NCBI GenBank assembly: GCA_022823055.1
Contig: JAJDXX010000047.1
Span: 1-49,875, forward strand
Length of the DNA stretch: 49,875 nt
Direction of reading: 5' to 3'
Source of the DNA: Candidatus Binatia bacterium
Lineage (GTDB): Bacteria > Desulfobacterota > Binatia > UBA9968 > JAJDTQ01
The notes under the pieces were generated by a model, which saw only the letters and a list, made by a program, of their open reading frames with translations, did no database searches and was not told the DNA's origin. Positions 1 to 8,511 of this stretch are shown here, piece after piece (position 1 is the first letter of the stretch; each line of letters opens with the position of its first letter). Both the position numbers and the translations under genes were made by a program.

Positions 1-894
1 GCGGTCGTACTTGAGATGGCGGTTGTACCAGTCCACCACCTCGCCGGCGATCCGGTCGAAGTAGTCATTGTACACGCCGTAGTGAGTGGTCTTCCGCAGC
101 ATGACGAGCTTCTTGGGCTCGCCCGCCTTCTCGTACATGCGGATGGAGTGCTCTTCCGGGGTTGTAGCGTCGTTCTCCACCGCGATGAACAGTACGCCCC
201 GCGGCGAGATCTTGTGGACCACGTCCTCCGGGCAATAGTCCAGGATGGCGTCGGCGCACTGCAGCGGCATCTGGTTGGGGATCTTGGACGCGACCTCTTT
301 CTTGATGTTTGTGGTCACGCGCTCCGGGGTCTGGACCATGATCTCTTCGCGCGCCGCCACCAGCTCGCCGGCGCCGGTCACAACCCGCTGCCGGCGGTCT
401 TCCTCGATGCGCTTGAGGTAGTCGATCCACTCGTATTCCCGGCGCATGGAATGGAGCCAGTCGCGGCCGCTGCACACCCCCAGGTAGCAGACCACGCACT
501 TGACGCGGTTGTCGGTGGCGCCCACCAGCACGGCGTTGCCGCCACCGGTGCCGCCGGAGCCGTAGGTGGCGATGCGGTCGGAGTCCACGTCGTCGCGGGT
601 CTCCATGTAGGTGATGGCGTTGCGGATGTCCTCCGCCTGCCAGGTGGGCATGACCCAGCCCTTCTGCGGGCCCTCGCTCTGCCCCCAGCCGCGGTAGTCG
701 AAGCACAGGCACGCATAGCCCGCCTCGCACAACCGCTCGAACATCAGGATATAGTGCTTGGCGTCCTTGAGTCCCAGAAAGCCCGGACCCTGGACGATGC
801 CCGGCCAGGGCTTCCCCTGGTCGCCGTCGGGCAGGTAAAGGGTCCCGTGGACCTTGTAGCCCTCGCTGTAGAAGTAGACGTCCTCTGTTCGCAT
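1..894 (-). CDS. Alpha/beta hydrolase, 3' end beyond the window
   Basis: The minus-strand frame is open from an ATG at 894 to the first base of the window, giving at least 298 residues with no stop. The protein looks like a dienelactone-hydrolase or X-Pro-peptidase type alpha/beta hydrolase. There is an N-terminal beta-sheet region, a Y-R-G-W-G oxyanion-type segment near residues 68-71, a nucleophile-elbow region at about 110-120, a candidate acid (E-N-D-A-T-T-P) and a candidate His (T-T-H-Y-G) near the visible end. The elbow is odd: it reads Y-G-S-G-G-T-G-G and lacks the usual G-x-S-x-G, so the nucleophile is uncertain (Ser113, Thr116 or none). No signal peptide is seen, so the protein is probably cytoplasmic. 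The substrate is unknown. It lies 93 bp downstream of the LLM oxidoreductase on the same strand and may share its transcript. Confidence 0.8.
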   Translation of the reverse strand, partial: MRTEDVYFYSEGYKVHGTLYLPDGDQGKPWPGIVQGPGFLGLKDAKHYILMFERLCEAGYACLCFDYRGWGQSEGPQKGWVMPTWQAEDIRNAITYMETRDDVDSDRIATYGSGGTGGGNAVLVGATDNRVKCVVCYLGVCSGRDWLHSMRREYEWIDYLKRIEEDRRQRVVTGAGELVAAREEIMVQTPERVTTNIKKEVASKIPNQMPLQCADAILDYCPEDVVHKISPRGVLFIAVENDATTPEEHSIRMYEKAGEPKKLVMLRKTTHYGVYNDYFDRIAGEVVDWYNRHLKYDR

Positions 895-987
895 GTGGTT
901 CTCCCAGGGAGCCTCCGGCCGGGGGCAACGCGCCGGTCGCCGGCACGGCACCACCAGCCGCGGGTTTCCCGACCCCGACTCGTCCGC

Positions 988-1977
988 CTAGGCGCGCACC
1001 GCCGGCAGGACTTCCTTGCCCAGCAGCTCGATCTGCTCGTACCAGTCCTCGTAGCGGAAACGCAGGTCGTAGACGATGTGGTTGAGGCCGCCTTCCTCGT
1101 AGCGTTGCGTATCGCGGACGATGTCCTCCGGCGTACCCGCCAGCAGCAGCCCCTCGATGTCCTCGAGCTTGGAGAAGGTGCCGGACTCGGGCTTCACCCA
1201 GGTGGGCTTCTTGTTGCCCTCGTTGATGAGCCCCGGCGCGTTGACCTTGCTCACCGCGGTGTCCTTGTCCTTGGCGATGCTGGTGATGGGAATGGCGCCC
1301 GTGGTGACCATGGGCTTGCCGGCCTTGTCGCAAAGGTCGTGCAGGTACTTGATGCACTTGTGGAAGGTGCGCAGCGGGATGCGCCCGGGCATCCAGCCGT
1401 CGCAGTAGTCGACCGCCCGCCGGCACGAAGCCGGGGTGCCGCCGCCGTACCAGATGGGGATGGGCGCCAGCGGAGTGGGCTTCAGCTCGACGTCCTGGAA
1501 GGAGTAGTACTCGTCCTCGTAGTCGACCTTCTCGCCGGCCCAGAGCCGCCGTACGAGGTTGGAGTTGACCTTGGCCATGTTGAAGCGGTCCTCGCGGGTA
1601 TTCTTGAGCCCCGCCGCGGCGAACTCGTGCTGGAACGTTCCCGCGCCGATGCCCATGATCACCTTGCCGTCGGCCAGGACGCTCAGGGCCGCCATGCACT
1701 GGGCGAGGTGGATCGGGTGCCGGTGGGAGATCATCGTGCCCGTGCCCAGGATCAGCTTCTTGCACACCGAAGAGATCGCCGACAGGATGGCGACGCATTC
1801 GATATGGGTGTTGTCCGTGCCCTCCATGCCGTGAGGCTCGAAGACCAGGTGGTCACGGACCCAGACGGAGTCGAATCCCAACGACTCGGCCAGCTTCGAT
1901 CCCTCGATGCACTTCTCCGCTGATCCCTGATCCCCGAAATGGGGCAGCAACAGTCCGAACTTCAGTTTCGTCGCCAT
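988..1977 (-). CDS. LLM-class flavin-dependent oxidoreductase
   Basis: The gene encodes 329 residues of the luciferase-like monooxygenase family (F420- or FMNH2-dependent TIM barrel). The start reads M-A-T-K-L-K-F-G-L-L-L-P-H-F-G, the canonical first strand of the family. Other family blocks are an S-V-W-V-R-D-H segment near residue 45, G-T-G-T-M-I-S-H-R-H-P near 80 and W-Y-G-G-G near 170. The start at 1977 is chosen because AAGGAGG sits 7 nt upstream; an upstream in-frame start would add 31 residues that do not fit the family. Such enzymes act on small organic substrates in the cytoplasm, but sequence alone does not fix the substrate or the cofactor (FMN versus F420). The downstream neighbour is an alpha/beta hydrolase, a common pairing in degradation clusters. 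Confidence 0.88.
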   Translation of the reverse strand: MATKLKFGLLLPHFGDQGSAEKCIEGSKLAESLGFDSVWVRDHLVFEPHGMEGTDNTHIECVAILSAISSVCKKLILGTGTMISHRHPIHLAQCMAALSVLADGKVIMGIGAGTFQHEFAAAGLKNTREDRFNMAKVNSNLVRRLWAGEKVDYEDEYYSFQDVELKPTPLAPIPIWYGGGTPASCRRAVDYCDGWMPGRIPLRTFHKCIKYLHDLCDKAGKPMVTTGAIPITSIAKDKDTAVSKVNAPGLINEGNKKPTWVKPESGTFSKLEDIEGLLLAGTPEDIVRDTQRYEEGGLNHIVYDLRFRYEDWYEQIELLGKEVLPAVRA

Positions 1978-2356
1978 GCTCAAACCTCCTTGCGGCTTCC
2001 TTTGGATATTGACCTGGCTGGCTCGGGGAGGGACGCTCACCCGTCCCCGCAACCGGCTCGCCGGAAACAATTGGCCGAAACGGCGCCGTCAAGCGCCATT
2101 TCGATTCATCAACTTGGGGATGCTTTTGCTGCGAAGGACCATGAACAATGCGGCCGGAGAGGAGCATTGCTGGACCGCATCGCGGCAGTGACGCCCTGCA
2201 CGATGTTCCGAGCCGAAAAGCATTTTTATAGACTCCGCTCGCGAGTACTGTCAAGCGTGCGCCGAGGCACCGGACCACGAGTCACCGGGCTCGAGAGGCG
2301 CAGGGTGGCGCAGGGACGAAGGTTGGTCCGCGAACTCGTGCGCCGGCCGGCGAGGG
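1978..2356. other. Intergenic region without a recognised gene
   Basis: These 379 bp separate two minus-strand genes. Frames open here on either strand do not carry recognisable protein motifs and lack convincing ribosome binding sites. The end adjoining the LLM gene holds its RBS. A less GC-rich patch near 2210-2235 could carry the LLM promoter, but no good -35/-10 pair is visible. Confidence 0.5.
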
Positions 2357-3304
2357 TCACGGAGACTTTGGCTCGCTGGTCGTCGACTGGGGCTCCAGGC
2401 GGTCGACGGCGGCGCGAGTCTGGGAGAGGTACGTGCGGCTGACCGGAACCACGTGCGCACCCGTGAGCTGCAGGAACATGCGTTGGTTGCGTTTGGTCCA
2501 GCCGCTCACGTGTCGAAGCGAAACCCAATAGGATCGGTGTACGCGAATGCCCTCGTTGCCCAGTTCGTCGATGGCGTCGGCGAAGCGCATCAGCAGGGTG
2601 CAATAGCCGGTGGCGGTAATGACCTCCACGTAGTGGTCGCTCATCTTGAGGTAAACGACCTCCTGGCCGGCCTCCGCGGGCAGACGGCGAAGGAAGGGAG
2701 ACGGGGATGTCGCGGCGTCCTTGTCGGCCGCGACACGGGACGCCGGGTAACCGTTGGAGGTGCCCGTCGGGGCCGGTTCGGGCAGAGTCTCGGTCCACGG
2801 ATCACCGGCAGCCTCGTTCTTGAAACGCTGGCTGACCAGGTAGTGGACGACAGCCCCGCATATCAGGACGGAAAACGTAAGGAACAGGTACACGGTCGGC
2901 CAGTCGTCGCGAGCGAGCATTGTAAGGGGAAGCAGCGTGTCGACGCCGTAGGCGACGGCCGTGGTTGTCGGCGTGGCAATGAACGTGGCGCCGACAAGCG
3001 CCAAGTTGATGCCGAGCGGACTCCAGGACCGCGTGAGGTAGAGCGTGGTCACGTATTCGGCGTAGCAGAGGGGCGCGCACAGGGTCGAGCACAGGCTGAG
3101 ATAGAGTGTGCGTTGGGTCCAGGTCAGTTCATTCGTGCCCAAGGGAGATATGACGATGTATGCGCCCAGATAGAGCCCGACAAGGATCAGGACCCTTTTG
3201 AAGACATAGAAGGTCAGTGCTTCGCGATACGCTGTTTGCCAGGGATATCTCTTGTCGCCGTCCACCTCATCATCCGAAACCGACGAAGAGTACGAACTGC
3301 CCAT
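2357..3304 (-). CDS. Membrane-anchored LytTR-domain transcription regulator
   Basis: The 315-residue protein has four predicted membrane helices in its first half, at about 32-54, 66-88, 96-118 and 133-156. A low-complexity Pro/Ser/Thr linker follows (about 165-205), then a C-terminal LytTR DNA-binding domain (about 212-305). The LytTR block includes V-Y-L-K-M-S-D-H-Y-V-E-V, I-R-V-H-R-S-Y-W-V and P-V-S-R-T-Y-L. LytTR proteins bind imperfect direct repeats in promoters. Here the receiver domain of the AgrA/LytR type is replaced by a membrane module, so the signal is probably sensed at the membrane. No histidine kinase is adjacent. A TTGACA-type promoter precedes it (3365-3393). Its target is unknown; the divergent bicupin gene is a candidate by position only. 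Confidence 0.87.
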   Translation of the reverse strand: MGSSYSSSVSDDEVDGDKRYPWQTAYREALTFYVFKRVLILVGLYLGAYIVISPLGTNELTWTQRTLYLSLCSTLCAPLCYAEYVTTLYLTRSWSPLGINLALVGATFIATPTTTAVAYGVDTLLPLTMLARDDWPTVYLFLTFSVLICGAVVHYLVSQRFKNEAAGDPWTETLPEPAPTGTSNGYPASRVAADKDAATSPSPFLRRLPAEAGQEVVYLKMSDHYVEVITATGYCTLLMRFADAIDELGNEGIRVHRSYWVSLRHVSGWTKRNQRMFLQLTGAHVVPVSRTYLSQTRAAVDRLEPQSTTSEPKSP

Positions 3305-3364
3305 GTTTTCACCACTTCATTCGCTAGAAGGCTCTTCTCGGGGTAAATTTCTCTTCTAAGGATA

Positions 3365-3393
3365 AACTTATTTGACCGATCGATTATTGTCAA
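3365..3393 (-). promoter_or_regulatory. Sigma70-type promoter candidate for the LytTR gene
   Basis: On the minus strand a perfect TTGACA (3393-3388) is followed after 17 nt by TAAGTT (3370-3365), about 60 nt before the ATG at 3304. The spacing is ideal and the -10 box is weak. Confidence 0.45.
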
Positions 3394-3424
3394 CAGTGGA
3401 TTCCGGACGCAGCCGCCCGCCTTC

Positions 3425-3453
3425 TTGTGGTAGGAGCGGAATTCGTCTAGAAA
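3425..3453 (+). promoter_or_regulatory. Promoter candidate for the bicupin gene
   Basis: TTGTGG (3425-3430), a 17-nt spacer and TAGAAA (3448-3453) lie about 50 nt upstream of the ATG at 3506, divergent from the LytTR promoter. Both boxes are imperfect. Confidence 0.3.
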
Positions 3454-3505
3454 ATGCACAGGTTAACGGACACGCCCGCCGCGTGGCGGGCAGGGAGAGG
3501 AAACG

Positions 3506-4453
3506 ATGAGCGACTTTTATAGTGAATGGTTGAGCGCCACCGAACGGAACGAGCAGTTCGTCGAGAACGCGCCGCGAGTCGCGCGCCACAGGGAGCTGGA
3601 GTGGGTCAAGACGCGGCAGGACGCCAAGGCGGCGTTGATGATCGCGCCCGAGAAAGGCTTCCCTACCGGCGGCAGCATGATGATGCGGGCGGAGATTCCC
3701 GTGGGATGGCACACCGGGCGTCACAGCCACGGCGAGGAAGCCATCTACGTCGAGAACGGCACCGGTTTCATGGTGCTCGACGGGAAGCGCTATGACTTCG
3801 GGCCGGGCACGGTCCTCCACGTGCCCTATCGTTCCGAGCACCAGTTGTTCAATACCGGTGACGTCCCGGTGGGATACATATCCGGGCTCGCCTGGCACCT
3901 GGAGGCCTCCGTCTACATGGGCCGCATGGACCAGTTCGAGGACTGCGGCCCCAACGATTCGGCGGCGCTGGAGGCCATCGGGCCGGAAGAATCCCAGAAC
4001 TGGCAGGAAGACGGCCGACGCATCTCCATGCACCAGGACCAGCACGAGCTTTCGGCCGAGTCCAAGCACGGCGCCACCTACTTCCTCATGGGCCGCAGCG
4101 GCAACCGCAACGGCTTCAAGGCCACCGCCGCGGCCATCAGTTCCATCTTCGTCGAGCTGCCGCGTTCGAAGAGCCACAGCCACGCCCACCCCGAGGCGTA
4201 TCTCTATGCGCTCATGGGGGCCGGCTACTCGGAGATCGGCGGCAAGCAGTACACCTGGGAGCAGGGGGACGCCGTCCACGTGCCCCCGGGCATGATGCAC
4301 CACCAGCACTTCAACCCCAGCGACGGCGAAACCCGCGAGCTGCGCTTCGAGTTCGGCATCCGCTACTGGCTGGTGGACCAGTGGAAGGGGTACACCACCA
4401 TCGACAAGCATCTGAAGGCCATGTCGATGGACGAGGACGACGAGGACAAGTAG
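3506..4453 (+). CDS. Bicupin domain protein
   Basis: The 315-residue protein has two cupin barrels. The first carries a metal-binding type motif W-H-T-G-R-H-S-H-G-E-E at about 68-78, with the second half H-V-P-Y-R-S-E-H-Q near 105-113. The second barrel has S-H-S-H-A-H-P-E-A near 230 and P-P-G-M-M-H-H-Q-H-F-N near 265. The His-rich sets suggest that both barrels bind a divalent metal, as in gentisate or 3-hydroxyanthranilate type dioxygenases, though a non-oxidative role is possible. The tail is very acidic (D-E-D-D-E-D-K). A GGGAGAGG RBS lies 5 nt before the ATG. It is a single-gene unit, divergent from the LytTR regulator and convergent with oligopeptidase B. The substrate is unknown. Confidence 0.85.
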   Translation: MSDFYSEWLSATERNEQFVENAPRVARHRELEWVKTRQDAKAALMIAPEKGFPTGGSMMMRAEIPVGWHTGRHSHGEEAIYVENGTGFMVLDGKRYDFGPGTVLHVPYRSEHQLFNTGDVPVGYISGLAWHLEASVYMGRMDQFEDCGPNDSAALEAIGPEESQNWQEDGRRISMHQDQHELSAESKHGATYFLMGRSGNRNGFKATAAAISSIFVELPRSKSHSHAHPEAYLYALMGAGYSEIGGKQYTWEQGDAVHVPPGMMHHQHFNPSDGETRELRFEFGIRYWLVDQWKGYTTIDKHLKAMSMDEDDEDK

Positions 4454-4484
4454 CCCGGTGGGAGGCCGGGTCCGCGCGAGCTTC

Positions 4485-4521
4485 GACAGAGAACCGGAGA
4501 GGGAAGTGCCGGTTCTCTGTC
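4485..4521. terminator. Hairpin between convergent genes
   Basis: A perfect 13-bp inverted repeat (GACAGAGAACCGG at 4485-4497 and its complement at 4509-4521) encloses an 11-nt loop. It lies between the stop of the bicupin gene and the stop of the convergent oligopeptidase gene, so it probably acts as a bidirectional terminator. No U-tract follows on either strand, so termination may be of the non-canonical type. Confidence 0.5.
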
Positions 4522-4555
4522 CCTGTCGTGCGGACGCGTTTCGTTGAGCGCGCCG

Positions 4556-6610
4556 CTACTCGCTGATTCCAACGAGATCCAGCAGAAACGCGTATTCCAG
4601 GGCGATCTCGCGGTAGCGCTTGAAGCGTCCGGACGCGCCGCCGTGTCCCGCCTCCATATTGGTCTTCAGCAGCAGCCGGTTCCGATCGGTCTTGACGGCG
4701 CGCAGCCTGGCCACCCACTTGGCCGGCTCCCAGTACTGCACCTGGGAGTCGTGCAGGCCGGTGGTCACCAGCATGTGCGGGTAGTCCTTGGCCGCGACGT
4801 TGTCGTAGGGCGAGTAGGACAGGATGTAGTCGTAGAACTCCTTGTCGTTGGGGTTGCCCCACTCGTCGTACTCGCCGGTGGTGAGGGGGATGTCCGGATC
4901 CAGCATGGTGGTGACCACGTCCACGAACGGCACCTGCGCCACCACGCCCTTGAAGAGATCCGGCCGCAGGTTCAGCACCGCCCCCATCAAGAGGCCGCCG
5001 GCGCTCCCGCCCATGGCGAAGAGCCGTTCCCGTGACGTATAGCGCTGCTCGACCAGGTGCTCGGCGCACGCGATGAAGTCCGTGAACGTGTTTTTCTTCC
5101 GGAGCAGCTTGCCGTCCTCGTACCACGCCCGCCCCATCTCCTCGCCGCCGCGGACGTGGGCGATGGCGAAGACGAAGCCGCGGTCGAGCAGGCTCAGGCG
5201 CGCGGAGCCGAAGCCGGCGTCGAGGCTGTGGCCGTAGGAGCCGTAGCCGTAGAGGAGCAGCGGGCGGCGGCCGTCCCGTTCCATCCCCTTGCGGTACACC
5301 AGCGAGATGGGCACCCGGGCGCCGTCTCCGGCGGTGGCGTGAAGCCGCTCGGTGCGGTAGTCGCCGCTGTCGAAACCGCCCAGCACCTCCTCCTGCTTGA
5401 GCAGGGTCTTCTCCCGCGTCACCATGTCGTAGTCGTAGATGGAGCTGGGCGTGGTCATGGAGGTGTAACCGTAGCGCAGCACCGTGGTGTCGAACTCCGG
5501 GTTGACGCTGGTGCCGGCGGCGTAGGCGGGCTCGCCGAACTCCAGGTAGTGCTCCGCTGAGCCGTCCCACGGGATGATGCGGATGCGCATCAGCCCTTCG
5601 TGCCGTTCCTCCAGCACCAAGTGGTCGCGGAACACCTCGAAGCCCTCCAGTAGTACGTCGGGCCGGTGCGGGATGACCTCCTTCCAGTGCTCCCTGCCGG
5701 TGCGGTCCACGGGCGTCGACATGAGGCGGAAGTTTTGCGCTTCGTGGTTGGTGTGGATGAAGAAGCGGTCCTCGAAGTGGTCCACGGCGTGTTCGTGTCC
5801 CCGTTCCCGCGGAACGAAGACGGTGAACGCGCCGGTGGGGTCGCCGGCGTCCAGGTAGCGGTACTCGCTGCTCAGGGTCTGGGAGGAGACGATCATCAGG
5901 TATCGCTTGGACTTCGTCTTGAACACGTGGGCCGAGAAGGTGTCGTCGCTCTCCTCGTAGACGAGCACGTCCTCCGCCGGATCGGTTCCCAGTACGTGGC
6001 GGTAGATGCGGCACGAGCGCAGGGTCTCGGGGTCCTGCTTGGCGTAGAAGAGGGTGCGGTCGTCGTTGGCCCAGGTGATGTTGCTGGTCACTTCAGGGAT
6101 GACGTCGGGCAGCGTCTCGCCGGTGGCGAGGTCCTTGAACCGGATAGTGTAGATGCGCCGCCCCTGCGTATCCTCCGTGTACGCCAGCAGATCCTGCCCG
6201 AAGCTCACCGCGATCCTCCCCACCGAGAAAAACTCGTGGCCCTCGGCGAGCGCGTTGACGTCGAGCATCAGCTCTTCCGGGTTCTCCAGTGACTCGCGCT
6301 TGCGCGCGTACAGCGGATACTCCTGGCCCTCCTCGAAACGGGTGTAATAGTAGTAGTCGTCCCGCCGGTAGGGCACGGACATGTCCGTCTGCTTGATGCG
6401 TCCCTTGATCTCCTCGAACAGGGAGTCCTCCAGCCCTTGGACGTGGGCCATGACCTCCTTGGTGTGGGCGTTTTCCGCCTCCAGATAGGCCACGGTGTCG
6501 GGGTTGTCCCGTTCCCGCAGCCAGTAATAGTCATCGGTGCGCATGTGACCGTGTTGTTCCATCCTCTTGGGAATGATCTTCGCCGCCGGCGGATTGAGGG
6601 TGCGTTCCAT
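4556..6610 (-). CDS. ptrB: Oligopeptidase B (prolyl oligopeptidase family S9A)
   Basis: The 684-residue protein matches oligopeptidase B in length and layout. An N-terminal seven-bladed propeller (about 1-410) is followed by an alpha/beta hydrolase domain. The catalytic Ser536 is in M-G-G-S-A-G-G-L-L, Asp621 in G-L-H-D-S-Q-V and His656 in E-A-G-H-G-G-A-S-G-R; the spacing equals that of the E. coli enzyme. The family cleaves short peptides after basic residues in the cytoplasm. The N-terminus has the usual D-D-Y-Y-W-L-R-E-R motif. There is no signal peptide. It is a monocistronic minus-strand gene; the start at 6610 is the first ATG before the conserved P-P-x-A-K segment. Confidence 0.95.
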   Translation of the reverse strand: MERTLNPPAAKIIPKRMEQHGHMRTDDYYWLRERDNPDTVAYLEAENAHTKEVMAHVQGLEDSLFEEIKGRIKQTDMSVPYRRDDYYYYTRFEEGQEYPLYARKRESLENPEELMLDVNALAEGHEFFSVGRIAVSFGQDLLAYTEDTQGRRIYTIRFKDLATGETLPDVIPEVTSNITWANDDRTLFYAKQDPETLRSCRIYRHVLGTDPAEDVLVYEESDDTFSAHVFKTKSKRYLMIVSSQTLSSEYRYLDAGDPTGAFTVFVPRERGHEHAVDHFEDRFFIHTNHEAQNFRLMSTPVDRTGREHWKEVIPHRPDVLLEGFEVFRDHLVLEERHEGLMRIRIIPWDGSAEHYLEFGEPAYAAGTSVNPEFDTTVLRYGYTSMTTPSSIYDYDMVTREKTLLKQEEVLGGFDSGDYRTERLHATAGDGARVPISLVYRKGMERDGRRPLLLYGYGSYGHSLDAGFGSARLSLLDRGFVFAIAHVRGGEEMGRAWYEDGKLLRKKNTFTDFIACAEHLVEQRYTSRERLFAMGGSAGGLLMGAVLNLRPDLFKGVVAQVPFVDVVTTMLDPDIPLTTGEYDEWGNPNDKEFYDYILSYSPYDNVAAKDYPHMLVTTGLHDSQVQYWEPAKWVARLRAVKTDRNRLLLKTNMEAGHGGASGRFKRYREIALEYAFLLDLVGISE

Positions 6611-6673
6611 GCGTCCACCTTAGCAGAATTCGGCGCGCCCACGAACGCGGCGCGCGCTCGCGAGACCCCTTGA

Positions 6674-6705
6674 TTCGTCATTCCCGCGCAAGCGGGAATC
6701 CAGGG
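6674..6705. repeat. Single box of the dispersed palindromic repeat family
   Basis: TCGTCATTCCCGCG, CAA, then GCGGGAATCCAGGGG forms a small palindrome. The same box occurs as paired inverted copies at 11722-11849, 40641-40735 and 49779-49875. Here only one box is present, between the start of oligopeptidase B and a divergent bicupin gene. Confidence 0.7.
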
Positions 6706-6806
6706 GAGATGGGGCGGGTTGCAGCGCCTCGGCGTGCGCTCGCATTCCGCGGTCAAAGGCTATAGCCTGTGCGCATCCGCAACGGACACCAGGAGAGGAG
6801 GGCGTC

Positions 6807-7862
6807 ATGGCGACCAGGGCCGTCAAGGAGTTCGAAGTCCATCCTTACGTGCAGTTCATGAGCGACCGGTTCGGTGCGTATGACCGCTGGATCGAATCCG
6901 AGGGGTTGCCGGTGGTCAGCGGCTCCCACGTCCAGGACGTGCGCGGCATGGAGTTGGGCGCGTGGCCGCGCCGGGGCGGCAAGGGCGCCTACCTGTCGTT
7001 CTCGGACCAGCGCGTGGCCGACGGTTACGTGTGCGAGATCGCCCCGGGAACGAGCCTCGAGCCCCAGCGGCACCTGTTCGAGGAGATTGTGCTCATTACC
7101 CAGGGGCGCGGTGCCACCACGGTGTGGTACGACGAGGCGCGCAAGCGCACCTTCGAGTGGGAGACCGGAAGCCTCTTCGCCATCCCGCTCAACGCCTGGC
7201 ACCAGCACTTCAACGCCAGCGGCCGGGAACCGGCGCGCTACTTCGCCCTCACCAGCGCCCCGGTGGTGTTCGAGCTCTACCGGGACCCGGGCTTCATCTT
7301 CAACACCGACCACGTCTTCAAGGACCGCTTCGACCCGGCCCAGGAGGACTTCTTCAGCCGCGACGGGAAGTACAACACCGACTATTACGGCGGCATCCTG
7401 GAGAACAACTTCATCAGCAACATCCGTGACATCAAGCTGGTGCCGCGGGAGAAGCGCGGCAAGGGCAACCGCAACATGTACATCCACATGGCCGGCAGCA
7501 CCATGCTCGCCCACGTCTCGCAGTTCCCGGTTGGGACCTACAAGAAGGCCCACCGGCACGGCCCCGGCGCCCACATCTACATGCTCGACTCCACCGGCTA
7601 CTCACTCATGTGGCAGGAGGGCGAGAGGCCCCAACGCTTCGACTGGCAGGAAGGCACGGTGATGTCGCCGCCAGCGGGGAGCTGGCACCAGCACTACAAC
7701 ACCGGCCCCGAGCCCTGCCGGTTCGTGGCCCTGCATGCCTCCACCGCCGTTCAGGGCGAGGAGCGGGGCGTCGAGCAGATCGAGTTCGAGGACGAGGACC
7801 GGGCGTTGCGGCAGATGTACGAAGACGAGTGCGCGCGCAACGGCGTCGAGGCACAGATGTGA
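6807..7862 (+). CDS. Bicupin domain protein
   Basis: The 351-residue protein has two cupin barrels. Barrel one carries P-Q-R-H-L-F-E-E-I at about 87-94 and P-L-N-A-W-H-Q-H-F-N at about 127-136. Barrel two carries K-A-H-R-H-G-P-G-A-H near 250 and P-A-G-S-W-H-Q-H-Y-N near 290. The W-H-Q-H-(F/Y)-N signature appears once in each barrel, which indicates internal duplication. It shares architecture but little sequence with the bicupin gene at 3506. The start at 6807 is supported by GGAGAGGAGG just upstream. A VOC-family gene follows 99 bp later on the same strand and is probably co-transcribed. The enzymatic role is unknown; cupin plus VOC suggests oxidative or isomerase chemistry on small metabolites. 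Confidence 0.85.
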   Translation: MATRAVKEFEVHPYVQFMSDRFGAYDRWIESEGLPVVSGSHVQDVRGMELGAWPRRGGKGAYLSFSDQRVADGYVCEIAPGTSLEPQRHLFEEIVLITQGRGATTVWYDEARKRTFEWETGSLFAIPLNAWHQHFNASGREPARYFALTSAPVVFELYRDPGFIFNTDHVFKDRFDPAQEDFFSRDGKYNTDYYGGILENNFISNIRDIKLVPREKRGKGNRNMYIHMAGSTMLAHVSQFPVGTYKKAHRHGPGAHIYMLDSTGYSLMWQEGERPQRFDWQEGTVMSPPAGSWHQHYNTGPEPCRFVALHASTAVQGEERGVEQIEFEDEDRALRQMYEDECARNGVEAQM

Positions 7863-7961
7863 CGAGGACTCGCGGCGCGGGGAGCGCCATGGCGATGTCC
7901 CCGTGCCGGGAAGCAGGTGAGCGGCGGTCGCGCCCGCCCGCCGGGACCGAAAGGAGCAGTC

Positions 7962-8423
7962 ATGAGCGAGAGCACGCCCAGGAAAGCCCGGGCCATGGGC
8001 ATCAACCACGTGGTGCTGGAGGTGGGGGACCTGGACGAGGCGCTGGAGTTCTACGGCGCCATCTTCGACTTCAGCCTGCGCGGCCGGAGCGACCACAACG
8101 CCTTCATCGACCTCGGCGACCAGTTCATCCAGTTGAGCTTGGGCAAGACCCAGGAGGCGGACGGCAAAAGGCACTTCGGCTTCGTGGTGGACGACCGCAC
8201 ACCCGTGCGCGCCGCCCTCGAGCGCCTCGGGGTCGAGCCCCTGGACCAGCGCCTCAACTTCCGCGACCCCTGGGGCAACCGCATCGAGGTGGTGCCCTAC
8301 GACGACGTCCAGTTCTCCAAGGCGCCCAACGTGCTCAACGGCATGGGCCTCGGGGGACTGAAGAAGACGTCATCCGCCGTCGAGGAGCTTTCGAAGAAGG
8401 GGATGGCACCAGGCTCGATGTGA
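7962..8423 (+). CDS. VOC family (glyoxalase/dioxygenase-like) protein
   Basis: The 153-residue protein has a single vicinal-oxygen-chelate fold. A metal-ligand His is in I-N-H-V-V-L-E-V (His16), another in K-R-H-F-G-F-V-V, and the terminal Glu in N-R-I-E-V-V-P-Y-D-D. The start at 7962 is chosen because AAAGGAG lies 6 nt upstream and the protein begins the fold soon after; an upstream in-frame start at 7917 has no RBS. Single-domain VOC proteins usually dimerise to form the active site. Homologues include glyoxalase I, fosfomycin-resistance enzymes and extradiol dioxygenases, and nothing here decides between them. Confidence 0.85.
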   Translation: MSESTPRKARAMGINHVVLEVGDLDEALEFYGAIFDFSLRGRSDHNAFIDLGDQFIQLSLGKTQEADGKRHFGFVVDDRTPVRAALERLGVEPLDQRLNFRDPWGNRIEVVPYDDVQFSKAPNVLNGMGLGGLKKTSSAVEELSKKGMAPGSM

Positions 8424-8511
8424 CGGGCGCGGCGGGAACTGTCGGCGCGACGGCCGCCGCTAACCGCTCTCAAGTCGAGCCGGTTCCGGCAGCCGCGGCG
8501 CCGCACCGGGC

